A stretch of DNA of 64,000 nucleotides. Source: Halobacillus_B rhizosphaerae. GTDB lineage: Bacteria; Bacillota; Bacilli; Bacillales; Halobacillaceae. The stretch covers positions 1 to 64,000 of the forward strand of contig NZ_JAUTWQ010000001.1 in assembly GCF_046719735.1 (NCBI RefSeq), read 5' to 3'. The position numbers and the translations under genes were made by a program. This document shows, piece after piece, positions 27,135 through 36,101 of this stretch. The stretch's first letter is position 1, and the number at the start of each line of letters is the position of its first letter. The notes beneath the pieces are model-generated. The model was given only the letters and a program-made list of their open reading frames with translations. It did no database searches and was not told the origin of the DNA.

Positions 27135-28247
27135 ATGAAGGAAATCGAGCTAAAATTAAATGGAGAAATATCCCGTTTAACAAATAAAACATTTAAATTT
27201 GATGAGCGAGTCGGAGAAGGCTGGTTCTCCGCCGTTTATTTTCTCAAAACAAAAGAAATTGTGGAACACCACTTACCCGATAATCATGTGACGATGCAAT
27301 TCTTTCAAAAAAATCATGGAGTTCTGTGTGGGACAGATGAAACGATTGCTCTTATCCACACTTTTGCAGAGCAACCGCAAGAGTTGGAGATCTATTCGCT
27401 TAAGGATGGAGATAAGATCAGTCCTTTTGAGACTGTACTTACGGTCACTGGTTCATATCAAAGCTTTGGATATTTGGAAGGCATTATTGACGGTATATTA
27501 GCAAGACGAACCTCTGTGGCAACAAATGTTTATAACGTTGTGAAGGCAGCAAGGTATTCAGGTAAACAAAAACCGATTATCTTTATGGGGGATCGCGATG
27601 ATCACTATACGCAGCAAGCGGGTGATGGCTATGCTGCGTCCATCGGCGGTTCTACAGCTCAGGCAACACATGCGATGAACGAATGGTGGGGGAAAGAAGG
27701 TATGGGAACGATGCCTCATGCCCTCATTCAAATGTTCAGAGGTGATGTAGTGGCAGCTTCGAGAGCATATCAAGCTCAATTTCCCGAAGATCAGTTAATG
27801 GCACTTGTCGATTATAACAATGATGTCATCACAGATTCCTTGAAAGTAGCAAGAGAATTTGGGGAGGAGCTTAAGGGAGTCCGCTTAGATACATCAAGAG
27901 CTCTCGTAGATAAGTACTTTCTTCGCAACCAGCATTTGATGGGTACATTTGACCCGCGGGGTGTAAATCCGGAGCTTGTTTTTGCCTTAAGACGTGCGTT
28001 AGATAAAGAGGGCTTTAAACATGTGAAAATTGTAGTCAGCGGCGGTTTTACAGAAGAACGGATTCGATCATTTGAAGAAAAGAAAGTCCCTGTCGACATG
28101 TACGGGGTAGGAGGAAGCTTGTTAAAGATCGGCATGGGTTTTACTGGTGATAATGTTCTTGTAAACGGAGAACCGGAAGCTAAAGAAGGACGCCGTTACA
28201 AACCGAATCCGCGATTAGAATATGTAGAGTATGTGGAACAGAATTAA
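27135..28247 (+). CDS. Nicotinate phosphoribosyltransferase family protein
   Basis: From the ATG at 27135 the product is 370 residues. AAGGAG ends 8 bases upstream; earlier in-frame starts lack one. Motifs of the NAPRTase fold are present: MQFFQKNHGVLCG, GILARRTSVATNV, SIGGSTAQATHAM, VRLDTSRALVDKYF and the phosphate-binding VVSGGFTEERI. The enzyme would join nicotinate and PRPP for NAD salvage. It is a short-form member (classical PncB is nearer 400-490). B. subtilis has no such gene between sftA and murC. A terminator at 28252 follows it. Confidence 0.85.
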   Translation: MKEIELKLNGEISRLTNKTFKFDERVGEGWFSAVYFLKTKEIVEHHLPDNHVTMQFFQKNHGVLCGTDETIALIHTFAEQPQELEIYSLKDGDKISPFETVLTVTGSYQSFGYLEGIIDGILARRTSVATNVYNVVKAARYSGKQKPIIFMGDRDDHYTQQAGDGYAASIGGSTAQATHAMNEWWGKEGMGTMPHALIQMFRGDVVAASRAYQAQFPEDQLMALVDYNNDVITDSLKVAREFGEELKGVRLDTSRALVDKYFLRNQHLMGTFDPRGVNPELVFALRRALDKEGFKHVKIVVSGGFTEERIRSFEEKKVPVDMYGVGGSLLKIGMGFTGDNVLVNGEPEAKEGRRYKPNPRLEYVEYVEQN

Positions 28248-28251
28248 CCTT

Positions 28252-28286
28252 AAAGGCACCCTTGTTGGTTGAGCAGTGCCTTTTTC
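28252..28286 (+). terminator. Terminator after nicotinate phosphoribosyltransferase gene
   Basis: AAAGGCAC pairs with GTGCCTTT, followed by TTCC; the loop is about 16 bases. Confidence 0.75.
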
Positions 28287-28463
28287 CTTCTGATATTATG
28301 GAACCATAAAAAGAGAAGCTTTTTATCAGTAGAAATCCATGATAAAATAGTTAGGCGTTCTTACAGGTGAGGGTATTTTTATCACTGCTAATTAAATCGC
28401 AACTTAAGAAAAGATACATATACTATACTAAAGTGATCCACTTTATTTTGGAGGTTCTTGTTT

Positions 28464-29756
28464 ATGACAACTTACCATTTTATTGGTATTAAAGGAACAG
28501 GAATGAGTGCGCTCGCCCAAATCTTGCATGATTCAGGACAGCAGGTGCAAGGCTCAGATGTTGATAAACGTTTTTTCACCCAGGAAACTCTGGAAGCAAG
28601 AAATATAGAAATTCTGCCTTTTTCAAAAGATAATATTGGGGACGGCTTAACCGTAATTGCGGGAAATGCTTTTTCTGATGATCATGAAGAAATTGTACGG
28701 GCTAAAGAACTTGGTCTCCCTTACTATCGTTATCATGAATTTTTAGGAGAATGGCTGCAGCAATATACAAGTATAGCTGTAACAGGTGCTCATGGGAAAA
28801 CCTCCACGACTGGATTGTTGGCCCATGTACTATCTGAAAACTATCCAACCTCCTACTTAATTGGTGATGGAACAGGAAAAGGTCATGCAGATAGTCAATA
28901 TTTTGCTTTTGAAGCATGCGAATATCGCAGGCATTTCCTTTCATATCAACCAGACTATGCCATCATGACAAATATTGACTTTGATCATCCTGATTACTTT
29001 ACGAGCATTGAGGATGTATTTCAAGCTTTTCAGCAAATGGCTAAACAAGTGAAAAAAGGAATCATTGCCTGTGGAGATGATGAACACCTGCAGCATATCC
29101 AGGCGAACGTACCTGTATTGTATTATGGCTTTGCCGATTCAAATGATTTTCAGGCTCAAAACGTAGCGGAAGATGAATTTGGTACGACGTTCGATGTGTT
29201 TGTTCGTAACACTTTTTATGAATCATTTACAATTCCGCAATTTGGCGACCACCATGTTTTAAACGCTCTTAGTGTTATTGCCATCTGTCACTATGAGGAT
29301 ATGAAGCCTGAGCAGATTAGTAAACTGTCTACATTTAAAGGGGTTAAAAGAAGGTTTACTGAGAAGAAGTGGAAAGACCAAATTCTCGTGGACGACTATG
29401 CACATCATCCAATCGAAATTACCGCGACGATTGATTCGGCAAGAAAAAAGTATTCAGATCGTCCTGTAGTAGCTATTTTTCAGCCTCACACTTTTACACG
29501 TACTAAAACATTTTTAAATGAATTCGCCGACAGTCTAAAACTTGCGGATCACGTATTTCTTTGTGATATCTTCGGTTCTGCCCGGGAGAACAGCGGGAAG
29601 ATGACCATTGATCAACTGCAGGAATTGATTCCTGATTCAAAGCTTTTGGAATTGGAAGATACGAAACAATTAGAAGAATATTCTGACGGAGTACTGCTCT
29701 TTATGGGAGCAGGAGACATTCAGAAATTTCAACAGGCATACGAGGAAGAAAATTAA
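28464..29756 (+). CDS. murC: UDP-N-acetylmuramate--L-alanine ligase MurC
   Basis: The 430-residue protein has the N-terminal UDP-MurNAc domain motif FIGIKGTGMSALAQIL, the ATP-binding AVTGAHGKTSTTGLLA (about residues 109-124), and Mur ligase signatures NIDFDHPDYF and DDYAHHPIEI. It adds the first amino acid of the peptidoglycan stem peptide. The ATG at 28464 is 9 bases after TGGAGG. A terminator follows, so it is separate from ytxG. Confidence 0.95.
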   Translation: MTTYHFIGIKGTGMSALAQILHDSGQQVQGSDVDKRFFTQETLEARNIEILPFSKDNIGDGLTVIAGNAFSDDHEEIVRAKELGLPYYRYHEFLGEWLQQYTSIAVTGAHGKTSTTGLLAHVLSENYPTSYLIGDGTGKGHADSQYFAFEACEYRRHFLSYQPDYAIMTNIDFDHPDYFTSIEDVFQAFQQMAKQVKKGIIACGDDEHLQHIQANVPVLYYGFADSNDFQAQNVAEDEFGTTFDVFVRNTFYESFTIPQFGDHHVLNALSVIAICHYEDMKPEQISKLSTFKGVKRRFTEKKWKDQILVDDYAHHPIEITATIDSARKKYSDRPVVAIFQPHTFTRTKTFLNEFADSLKLADHVFLCDIFGSARENSGKMTIDQLQELIPDSKLLELEDTKQLEEYSDGVLLFMGAGDIQKFQQAYEEEN

Positions 29757-29763
29757 TAAACAT

Positions 29764-29798
29764 AAGTGCGGGAGGAAAGCCTTTCGCGCTTTTTTTAT
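29764..29798 (+). terminator. Terminator after murC
   Basis: AAGTGCG pairs with CGCGCTT around GGAGGAAAGCCTTT, followed by TTTTTT. Confidence 0.75.
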
Positions 29799-29892
29799 GT
29801 AAGCAGCTGAATGATAAAATTTTACAATCCTCTAAAACATAGAGGAAATTGGCAATGCTGTAACGAATAATAACCATATAGCAAAAGAAAAC

Positions 29893-29917
29893 GTTTAAAA
29901 ATACCCATTTGGGGAAT
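29893..29917 (+). promoter_or_regulatory. Sigma-B (general stress) promoter for ytxG-ytxH
   Basis: GTTTAA at 29893-29898 and GGGAAT at 29912-29917 are 13 bases apart, a near-perfect sigma-B promoter (GTTTAA-N12-14-GGGTAT). It lies 45 bases before the ytxG start. B. subtilis ytxGHJ is a known sigma-B-controlled operon, which supports the call. Confidence 0.78.
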
Positions 29918-29962
29918 AAACTAAATTGTATAAATACATAGGTGAAGGAGTGTCTTGGGGAT

Positions 29963-30367
29963 ATGATAATTATATTATACATCGCAGCTCTAATTGCAGC
30001 AGTTGCCTTTGCTGTTTTAGTTATCTTCTTGGCAAGAACGTTAATGGCTGTGCGCCGAACCATGAACAATGTGGCCGATACATTAGAAGGCGTAGAAAAG
30101 CAAATGGAAGGAATTACCCTGGAAACGACAGCTTTGTTAAATAAAACAAATAAATTAGCAGAAGATGTAGGGGAAAAATCTCAAAAGCTGAATACTCTTG
30201 TTGACGGTGTGAAAGGAATTGGGGATTCCGTACAGGAATTCAATCAATCTCTGCGATCCATTTCCAGAGGGATCAGCTCATCAGTCAATGATAATACTGA
30301 TAACGCTGCTCAAGCCATGAAGTGGGGACAAGTAGCGATCAATTTATGGAAAAGAGCAAAGAAATAA
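29963..30367 (+). CDS. ytxG: YtxG, DUF948 membrane protein
   Basis: The 134-residue product starts with a membrane helix (IIILYIAALIAAVAFAVLVI) and continues as a heptad-patterned helix (MNNVADTLEGVEKQMEGI...LLNKTNKLAEDV), typical of DUF948 proteins. The ATG at 29963 is preferred; AAGGAG at 29945-29950 is 12 bases upstream and would be inside the longer frame. A rod-like membrane-tethered coiled coil is predicted. It is read with ytxH, 25 bases downstream, under a sigma-B promoter. Confidence 0.85.
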   Translation: MIIILYIAALIAAVAFAVLVIFLARTLMAVRRTMNNVADTLEGVEKQMEGITLETTALLNKTNKLAEDVGEKSQKLNTLVDGVKGIGDSVQEFNQSLRSISRGISSSVNDNTDNAAQAMKWGQVAINLWKRAKK

Positions 30368-30392
30368 ATATCTTATTGGGAGGAATGTAAAA

Positions 30393-30842
30393 ATGAATGA
30401 AGAACAGAATAAAACAGGGAATAACAACGGAAGAGATTTTGTGCTTGGATCTTTAATTGGCGGTTTAGTAGGAGCAGCGGTTGCTTTGCTGTTTGCCCCT
30501 AAATCAGGCCGTGAGTTAAGAGAGAATCTGAATGAGAGTTCAAGCGGATGGAAAGAAAAAGCCGGAGTATGGAAAGACACAGCTTATGAAAAAAGCGGAG
30601 ATTGGAAAAACCGCGCAGTAGAATCATCTTCCCATTTCACTAAAAATGTCTCTGAAAAATCTCAGGAGCTAGGTTCTAAAGTTAAGGATTCTACAAAGAA
30701 TATTCAAAGTAAAGTGAAGAACTTTAGAAGCAGCGACGAAGAGGAAGCTGAGCGTGCGGCACAAGAAGTTGCAGAAGCAATCGAAGAAGCTGCTCAGGAA
30801 CTGGAAAAACAGCAAGACTCCACGACAACTAATAATCTTTAA
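30393..30842 (+). CDS. ytxH: General stress protein YtxH
   Basis: The 149-residue protein has an N-terminal glycine-rich hydrophobic segment, FVLGSLIGGLVGAAVALLFAPKSGRELR (given here only as the YtxH hallmark at about residues 16-43), followed by a long charged amphipathic helix with lysine, serine and glutamate repeats, like LEA-type stress proteins. It likely sits at the membrane. It shares the ytxG transcript and ends in a terminator. Confidence 0.88.
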   Translation: MNEEQNKTGNNNGRDFVLGSLIGGLVGAAVALLFAPKSGRELRENLNESSSGWKEKAGVWKDTAYEKSGDWKNRAVESSSHFTKNVSEKSQELGSKVKDSTKNIQSKVKNFRSSDEEEAERAAQEVAEAIEEAAQELEKQQDSTTTNNL

Positions 30843-30844
30843 TA

Positions 30845-30882
30845 AAAACTGGTGGAAGCCTTAGTGGTTTCCACCAGTTTTT
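30845..30882 (+). terminator. Strong terminator after ytxH
   Basis: AAAACTGGTGGAA pairs with TTTCCACCAGTTTT, followed by T residues. It separates ytxJ from ytxGH, which are one operon in B. subtilis. Confidence 0.9.
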
Positions 30883-31036
30883 GGATGGAGAAGTCCATCT
30901 ATTTTCAATATTCGAATCTATTTGTTATTATTTTAATTCCATAAGAAAGACTTTTGCATACGAGGTTTACCGGATTATAGATAGAGCTGGAAAAAGCCAT
31001 CGCAGCTGCTTTAGGTATTAGGTAAGGAGGATGTTT

Positions 31037-31354
31037 ATGGACTTGAACATTGTTCAATCAGAAGAAGAGTTAGAAGCAGAACTAGACCAAGGTGCTTTTT
31101 TCTTATTAAAACACAGTTTAACTTGCCCTATCAGTGCACAGGCAAAGAGTGAGTATGAGAAATTTAGTAAACAGTCGGATTTTCCCTGCTGTATTTTAAA
31201 TATTCAGCAGTCGAGAGATCTTTCAAATAAAATTGCGGAAAGATTTAATGTTAAGCATGAATCACCGCAAGTCCTGCTTTTTCAAAACCAGCAGGTTACA
31301 TGGCATGAAAGTCACTTTTCTATCACAGCTGATCAGCTGCACAACCGTTTATAA
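31037..31354 (+). CDS. ytxJ: Thioredoxin-fold protein YtxJ (bacillithiol system)
   Basis: The 105-residue product is a thioredoxin-like fold with a single active-site cysteine in KHSLTCPISAQAK (about residues 27-39), the monothiol TCPIS motif of the YtxJ/bacilliredoxin-like group, and a cis-proline region ESPQVLLF. It is expected to act on S-bacillithiolated proteins. The ATG at 31037 has AGGAGG 6 bases upstream; the ATG at 31031 abuts that site. A terminator lies before it, so it needs its own promoter; none is obvious. Confidence 0.87.
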   Translation: MDLNIVQSEEELEAELDQGAFFLLKHSLTCPISAQAKSEYEKFSKQSDFPCCILNIQQSRDLSNKIAERFNVKHESPQVLLFQNQQVTWHESHFSITADQLHNRL

Positions 31355-31392
31355 TCGGATGAAGCTGTGGCTCAATTCAAGCTTGAATATCA

Positions 31393-31434
31393 AAAACCCC
31401 GAACCATGGTTACCTTTTGGTTCGGGGTTCTTTT
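31393..31434. terminator. Terminator between ytxJ and the FtsA-like gene
   Basis: AAAACCCCGAACC pairs with GGTTCGGGGTTC, flanked by A and T runs. It shares the CCCGAACC/GGTTCGGG core with other terminators in the window. Confidence 0.88.
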
Positions 31435-31479
31435 ATTCAGCAGTTCATTTGATGAGCAAATGTTCGGCGGGAGTTCAAT

Positions 31480-33624
31480 TTAATTCTTCATGTCGATAGA
31501 TAAACGGTCTCCAGAAACAATGGTGTCGTTAAAGGTACAGACTGTTTCATTTCGATAAATTTTATATCGGGTTGGTATCGATGATAACTGAATATCTGTC
31601 CATTTAAATATATCCTGAAAAATAAAGGGTTGCTTTTCTTTTTCTGTGATAATTAGATGATCATTTGGAAAGACTAGATCCTCTTCTGCTAAATTTTCAC
31701 CATTTCTTTTAACTTCACATAAAGCTTGTGTAAGATTGATTGGTTTATTATTAAAGAATACCTCTATTTCGTATAGATAAGGCTTGTCCAGCTGCTCTAA
31801 GACGCTTCTTAAGGGCAGTCCGCAGTTCATCTTCGTATCAATCGTGTCTTCATGCTTGATCGTGTCTTCCATTCTTCCTGATTCTCCATTAATTAATAGA
31901 GGGGCTGTAGCAGGTTTAAGCTCAAACAAGTGTTGATTGACCGTCACAAAATGAGTAGAGGAGGCGGGTTCCACCCACTTCTTTAACCTGGTCAATACCT
32001 TTTTTAATTCAGCTAAAGTAGTTACTGGGAAATATTCAATTCGCTGCTGATCTTTAACCTTATAGTCTGCTTTAGCTAATGAGCCATTAACGAATACAAC
32101 TGGCTGAGTAAATGAGAAAAACTCATTATTGTAAGTTAAGTGAATGCGCTCGAAGTCACCGATCAAGTCTTCTATTGTTAAATCGGGAGGCTGACCGTTG
32201 ATGCCCTGCTCAATACGAATATCGTCTCCTTCACTCACAGGTGACTCTATGGAGGTAAGAGTACCGTTTCTTAAGATACACGGCGGAGAACCAAAAGCAC
32301 CTTCGAGAGGTAATCTCTTGCCATTCAGTTCGATCATGAAACCCTCCCCAGGTTTCCCGTAAAGCTTCGTTAATTCAATGCCGGCTGCCAAAATACAATC
32401 TCCTACGGTTAATCGTTTCATATCAAATAATCGGATGGTCTGTCCATTCACAATCACATTTTTATACTGAATTGGATTTTGCTTGGCCGCGATAGCTATT
32501 CCAATGGGCGTAACTAATTCTGGTCCATGAGAAAGTTGATCATGATCCTTTAATTGTTGAATGGCTCTTATATCGCGGATGGCTATTCGGTTAGCCGGCA
32601 GCCCCATGGATTCTGCAAGATATTTAGAAAGTTCTGGGGTTTGACTTCCGCCGCCTACTAACATAACTGCTTTGGGTGCAGAGTGATTAAGGTGTAGAAT
32701 TTCTGTTGCAATTTGCTCAGCCAGTGATTTTAGAGAATCTTCAATTTTACTTACCGCCTCAGCGTAATGAATAGTAGATTCTAATCCCAATATATCAGTG
32801 ATAGAAGTATATCCTTTTGTCGTCAGCTCTCTCTTTGCTCGTTCAGCATCAGGGAAATCCAGCAGGTATTCGTCGCTTATGGCTTCGGTAACTGAGTCTC
32901 CAGCAGAAGGGACCATTCCATAAGCGATAACCGTACCCGAATTTGTTATTGCGATGTCACTAGTTCCTGCACCAATATCCACCAAGGCGACATTCAATCT
33001 TCTCATCGAAGGGGGGATGAGCACTTGGATGGCAGCGATCGGCTCAAGAGTTAAAGCTTCCATTGCTAAATTTGAACGACTTAAGGCTGATAGTAGGGAG
33101 TCCACTACCACTTTTGGAAGGAAGGTAGCAATAATCTCCACTTGAGCAATCTGACCTTGTTGATCGATAAGAGAGCCGATTTTCTGCCCATCAATATGAT
33201 AGTGGAGAACGGAATATCCGACGCAGTAGTACGCCGCCTCCTGGGATTCTTCGGTCATTTGAGCAAGCTGGTATTGTGCTTGCTGCACAGCATTTAATTC
33301 AAGATGCATAATATCCTCACGAGTCATAAGCGGCTGTTGAAAAACATCTTGACTGATTTTCGTTTTCTTCGTTCTCAGCGCACGTCCGGCTGCAGCTACA
33401 CAAACTTTTTTTAAAGGACCATGTTTTACTTCAAGTCGTTCTTTTACTTTAGTGATGACTTTAGAAACGGCAACTACGTCGTGGATTTGTCCATCAAGCA
33501 TGGATCGTTCAGTATGTTCTTCTGTAATATGGTCAGCTATACGATAGAAGTCGCCAGCTTTTTCTAGAATGATGCCCACGACTGATCTGGTGCCAATATC
33601 GAGGGCAAATAATTTTTCATTCAT
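31480..33624 (-). CDS. FtsA-like actin-fold protein with long C-terminal extension
   Basis: The 714-residue protein begins with an ASKHA/FtsA-type ATPase. Phosphate 1 is LFALDIGTRSVVGIIL (about residues 5-20), an SHS2/1C-type region follows (YYCVGYSVLHYHIDG), phosphate 2 is VALVDIGAGTSDIAI (about 218-232) and the adenosine site is AVMLVGGGSQTPEL (about 318-331). FtsA is normally about 420 residues. Here some 330 residues follow (about 385-714), composed of strand-rich units with VNG or NG and a late GD or ND (NVIVNGQTIRLFD...VGD; VFVNGSLAKADYK; EVFFNNKPINLTQ; FPNDHLII; SGDRLSID) that suggest tandem beta-grasp/SLBB-like modules. No membrane-targeting amphipathic C-terminus is evident. GGAGGT precedes the ATG. 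It is monocistronic, and its function is not known to me. Confidence 0.8.
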   Translation of the reverse strand: MNEKLFALDIGTRSVVGIILEKAGDFYRIADHITEEHTERSMLDGQIHDVVAVSKVITKVKERLEVKHGPLKKVCVAAAGRALRTKKTKISQDVFQQPLMTREDIMHLELNAVQQAQYQLAQMTEESQEAAYYCVGYSVLHYHIDGQKIGSLIDQQGQIAQVEIIATFLPKVVVDSLLSALSRSNLAMEALTLEPIAAIQVLIPPSMRRLNVALVDIGAGTSDIAITNSGTVIAYGMVPSAGDSVTEAISDEYLLDFPDAERAKRELTTKGYTSITDILGLESTIHYAEAVSKIEDSLKSLAEQIATEILHLNHSAPKAVMLVGGGSQTPELSKYLAESMGLPANRIAIRDIRAIQQLKDHDQLSHGPELVTPIGIAIAAKQNPIQYKNVIVNGQTIRLFDMKRLTVGDCILAAGIELTKLYGKPGEGFMIELNGKRLPLEGAFGSPPCILRNGTLTSIESPVSEGDDIRIEQGINGQPPDLTIEDLIGDFERIHLTYNNEFFSFTQPVVFVNGSLAKADYKVKDQQRIEYFPVTTLAELKKVLTRLKKWVEPASSTHFVTVNQHLFELKPATAPLLINGESGRMEDTIKHEDTIDTKMNCGLPLRSVLEQLDKPYLYEIEVFFNNKPINLTQALCEVKRNGENLAEEDLVFPNDHLIITEKEKQPFIFQDIFKWTDIQLSSIPTRYKIYRNETVCTFNDTIVSGDRLSIDMKN

Positions 33625-33785
33625 TCGGTTATGTACCTCCAGAAACTAATTTTCTTAAATTTCTTATTTATTAAATCTGGTGAGAAGGGTGACAAGTGCC
33701 ATAATCTTAGCTATAATTATCCCTAATTATCTTTGAATGTATCATATTTTGTCATTTCATTAAACAAAACAGAGGGGGATGGACA

Positions 33786-34856
33786 ATGAGTAATCAGAAA
33801 CTTGATGAACTGCGTGGACAACTAGATGAGGTAAACTTGCAGCTTTTGAATTTAATCAATAAACGCGGTGATCTAGTAAAGGAAATTGGCCAAATTAAAG
33901 AACAGCAGGGGATGAACCGTTTTGACCCAGTAAGGGAAAGAGTTATGCTGGATCATTTGTCAGAACATAATGGCGGACCTTTTGAGGATTCTACAATTGT
34001 CCATTTATTTAAAGAAATTTTTAAAGCAGCACTTGAACTTCAAGAAGATGATCATCGTAAAGCTTTATTGGTTTCGCGAAAGAAAAAACCTGAGGATACA
34101 ATCGTTGATATAAAAGGCGAACGAATTGGTGATGGACAGCCTCACTTTATCATGGGGCCGTGTTCAGTAGAAAGCTACGATCAAGTGGCAACAGTTGCTG
34201 AAGCAGTTAAGAAACAAGGATTGAAGTTATTGCGAGGCGGTGCCTTTAAACCGAGAACCTCTCCTTACGATTTCCAGGGGCTGGGGTTAGAGGGCTTGAA
34301 AATCCTCAAACAAGCAGCTGATGAACAGGATTTAGCTGTCGTTTCAGAAATTGTAAACCCTGCTGATTTAGAAGAAGCATTGGACTATCTGGATGTTATT
34401 CAAATAGGAGCTCGCAATATGCAGAATTTTGAACTACTTAAAGCAGCAGGCTCCGTTAATAAGCCTGTTTTATTAAAAAGAGGGATGTCTGCTACAATTT
34501 CCGAATTTATCAATGCAGCAGAATACATCATTTCAAGAGGGAATGATAAGATTATCTTATGTGAACGAGGAATCAGAACGTACGAGAAAGCAACGAGAAA
34601 TACATTAGATATATCTTCAGTTCCTATCCTGAAACAGGAAACTCACTTGCCGGTAATGGTGGATGTGACCCATTCTACGGGAAGAAGAGATCTCCTGCTC
34701 CCAGCAGCTAAGGCAGCTTTAGCTATTGGTGCGGATGGAGTGATGGCAGAAGTACATCCGGACCCTGCAGTGGCACTTTCAGATTCAGCACAGCAAATGG
34801 ATATCCCGATGTTCAATGATTTCATGCAGCAATTAACTAAAGTAATTGCTAAATAA
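33786..34856 (+). CDS. aroA: Bifunctional chorismate mutase / DAHP synthase AroA
   Basis: The 356-residue protein fuses a type II (AroQ) chorismate mutase (residues 1-85: DELRGQLDEVNLQLLNLINKR) to a class I-beta DAHP synthase (residues 90-356), with the PEP/metal motifs FIMGPCSVESYDQV, GGAFKPRTSPYDFQG and VDVTHSTGRRDLLLP. It catalyses the first step of the shikimate pathway and is feedback-regulated through the mutase domain in Bacillus. B. subtilis calls this gene aroA. It sits directly before ccpA, as in B. subtilis. Confidence 0.95.
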   Translation: MSNQKLDELRGQLDEVNLQLLNLINKRGDLVKEIGQIKEQQGMNRFDPVRERVMLDHLSEHNGGPFEDSTIVHLFKEIFKAALELQEDDHRKALLVSRKKKPEDTIVDIKGERIGDGQPHFIMGPCSVESYDQVATVAEAVKKQGLKLLRGGAFKPRTSPYDFQGLGLEGLKILKQAADEQDLAVVSEIVNPADLEEALDYLDVIQIGARNMQNFELLKAAGSVNKPVLLKRGMSATISEFINAAEYIISRGNDKIILCERGIRTYEKATRNTLDISSVPILKQETHLPVMVDVTHSTGRRDLLLPAAKAALAIGADGVMAEVHPDPAVALSDSAQQMDIPMFNDFMQQLTKVIAK

Positions 34857-34870
34857 TGAATCGGGAGAAA

Positions 34871-34906
34871 TAAGTTAGGCTGGAGAACCAGTCTAACTTA
34901 TTTTTG
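34871..34906 (+). terminator. Terminator after aroA
   Basis: AAGTTAGGCTGG pairs with CCAGTCTAACTT around AGAA, followed by ATTTTTG. Confidence 0.88.
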
Positions 34907-35048
34907 TGTGAAGGAAGAATCCGTTATAATGGAAAGGGTATTTTAAAAGTACAAAAGACATACTAACATTGCGGAACACAATGAACTATCGTATGATTAT
35001 TTTATTAAATATTTCGTACCATGGAAATCGGACAAGGGAGGATTCAGA

Positions 35049-36050
35049 ATGAACGTAACAATATATGATGTTGCAAGAGAAGCAAATGTGTCAATGGCAA
35101 CTGTTTCAAGAGTGGTCAATGGCAACCCGAACGTAAAACCAGCAACGAGGAAGAAAGTACATGATGCCATTGAGCGTCTAGGCTACCGTCCCAATGCTGT
35201 AGCACGAGGATTGGCTAGTAAGAAGACAACGACAGTAGGGGTCATCATCCCTGATATCTCCAGTATCTTCTTTGCTGAACTGGCAAGAGGTATTGAGGAC
35301 ATCGCTACTATGTATAATTACAACATTATTTTAAGTAACTCTGATCAGAATAAAGATAAAGAACTTCATCTTATCAATACGATGCTTGGAAAACAGGTAG
35401 ATGGTCTAGTATTTATGGGCGGAAAAATTACCGAAGATCACATCCGCGAGTTTAAGAATTCCTCCGTACCGATCGCATTAGCTGCTACAGTCGATGAAAC
35501 CGGCGAAACTCCTGCAGTTAATATCAACTATCAGCAAGCGGCCTATGATGCTACTGAATTATTAGTGGCGCGAAATAATCAGCCGGTAGCTTTTGTATCA
35601 GGTCCTGAGAATACTCATGTTAATGATCAGAAGCTTGAAGGGTATAAACGTGCAATGAAAGAATACGGATTCGAGGATACAGAAAATTGGATTGTATCCG
35701 GGGATTATTCCTATGATTCTGGAATTGAAGCACTGGAGCAGATTCTAGAACTAAACCAGCGTCCTAAAGCGGTTTTTGTGTCTTCAGATGAAATGGCGCT
35801 GGGAGTTATCCATGGTGCTCAGGATCATGGTTTGAACGTGCCGGAAGATCTGGAAGTCTTCGGATTCGATAACACCCGTCTGGCAACGATGGTTCGTCCA
35901 ACACTATCAACCGTGGTACAGCCTATGTACGATATTGGTGCAGTCGCCATGAGACTGTTAACAAAATTCATGAATAAAGAAGAAGTAGATGAACAAAATG
36001 TGATTTTACCTCATAGAATTGTCGAAAGAAACTCAACTCAATCGAAATAG
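35049..36050 (+). CDS. ccpA: Catabolite control protein A (LacI family)
   Basis: The 333-residue regulator opens with a LacI helix-turn-helix (TIYDVAREANVSMATVSRV) and hinge helix (NAVARGLASKKTTTVGVI), then the periplasmic-binding-like effector domain. These fit CcpA, which binds HPr-Ser46-P and represses or activates genes at cre sites in response to sugars. The location between aroA and motPS matches B. subtilis ccpA exactly. GGGAGGA precedes the ATG. The targets in this window may include ackA. Confidence 0.95.
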   Translation: MNVTIYDVAREANVSMATVSRVVNGNPNVKPATRKKVHDAIERLGYRPNAVARGLASKKTTTVGVIIPDISSIFFAELARGIEDIATMYNYNIILSNSDQNKDKELHLINTMLGKQVDGLVFMGGKITEDHIREFKNSSVPIALAATVDETGETPAVNINYQQAAYDATELLVARNNQPVAFVSGPENTHVNDQKLEGYKRAMKEYGFEDTENWIVSGDYSYDSGIEALEQILELNQRPKAVFVSSDEMALGVIHGAQDHGLNVPEDLEVFGFDNTRLATMVRPTLSTVVQPMYDIGAVAMRLLTKFMNKEEVDEQNVILPHRIVERNSTQSK

Positions 36051-36101
36051 TGCCGATATAGTAAATAGACTGTATCTGTACGAAATTGAGGAGAGAGATT
36101 T

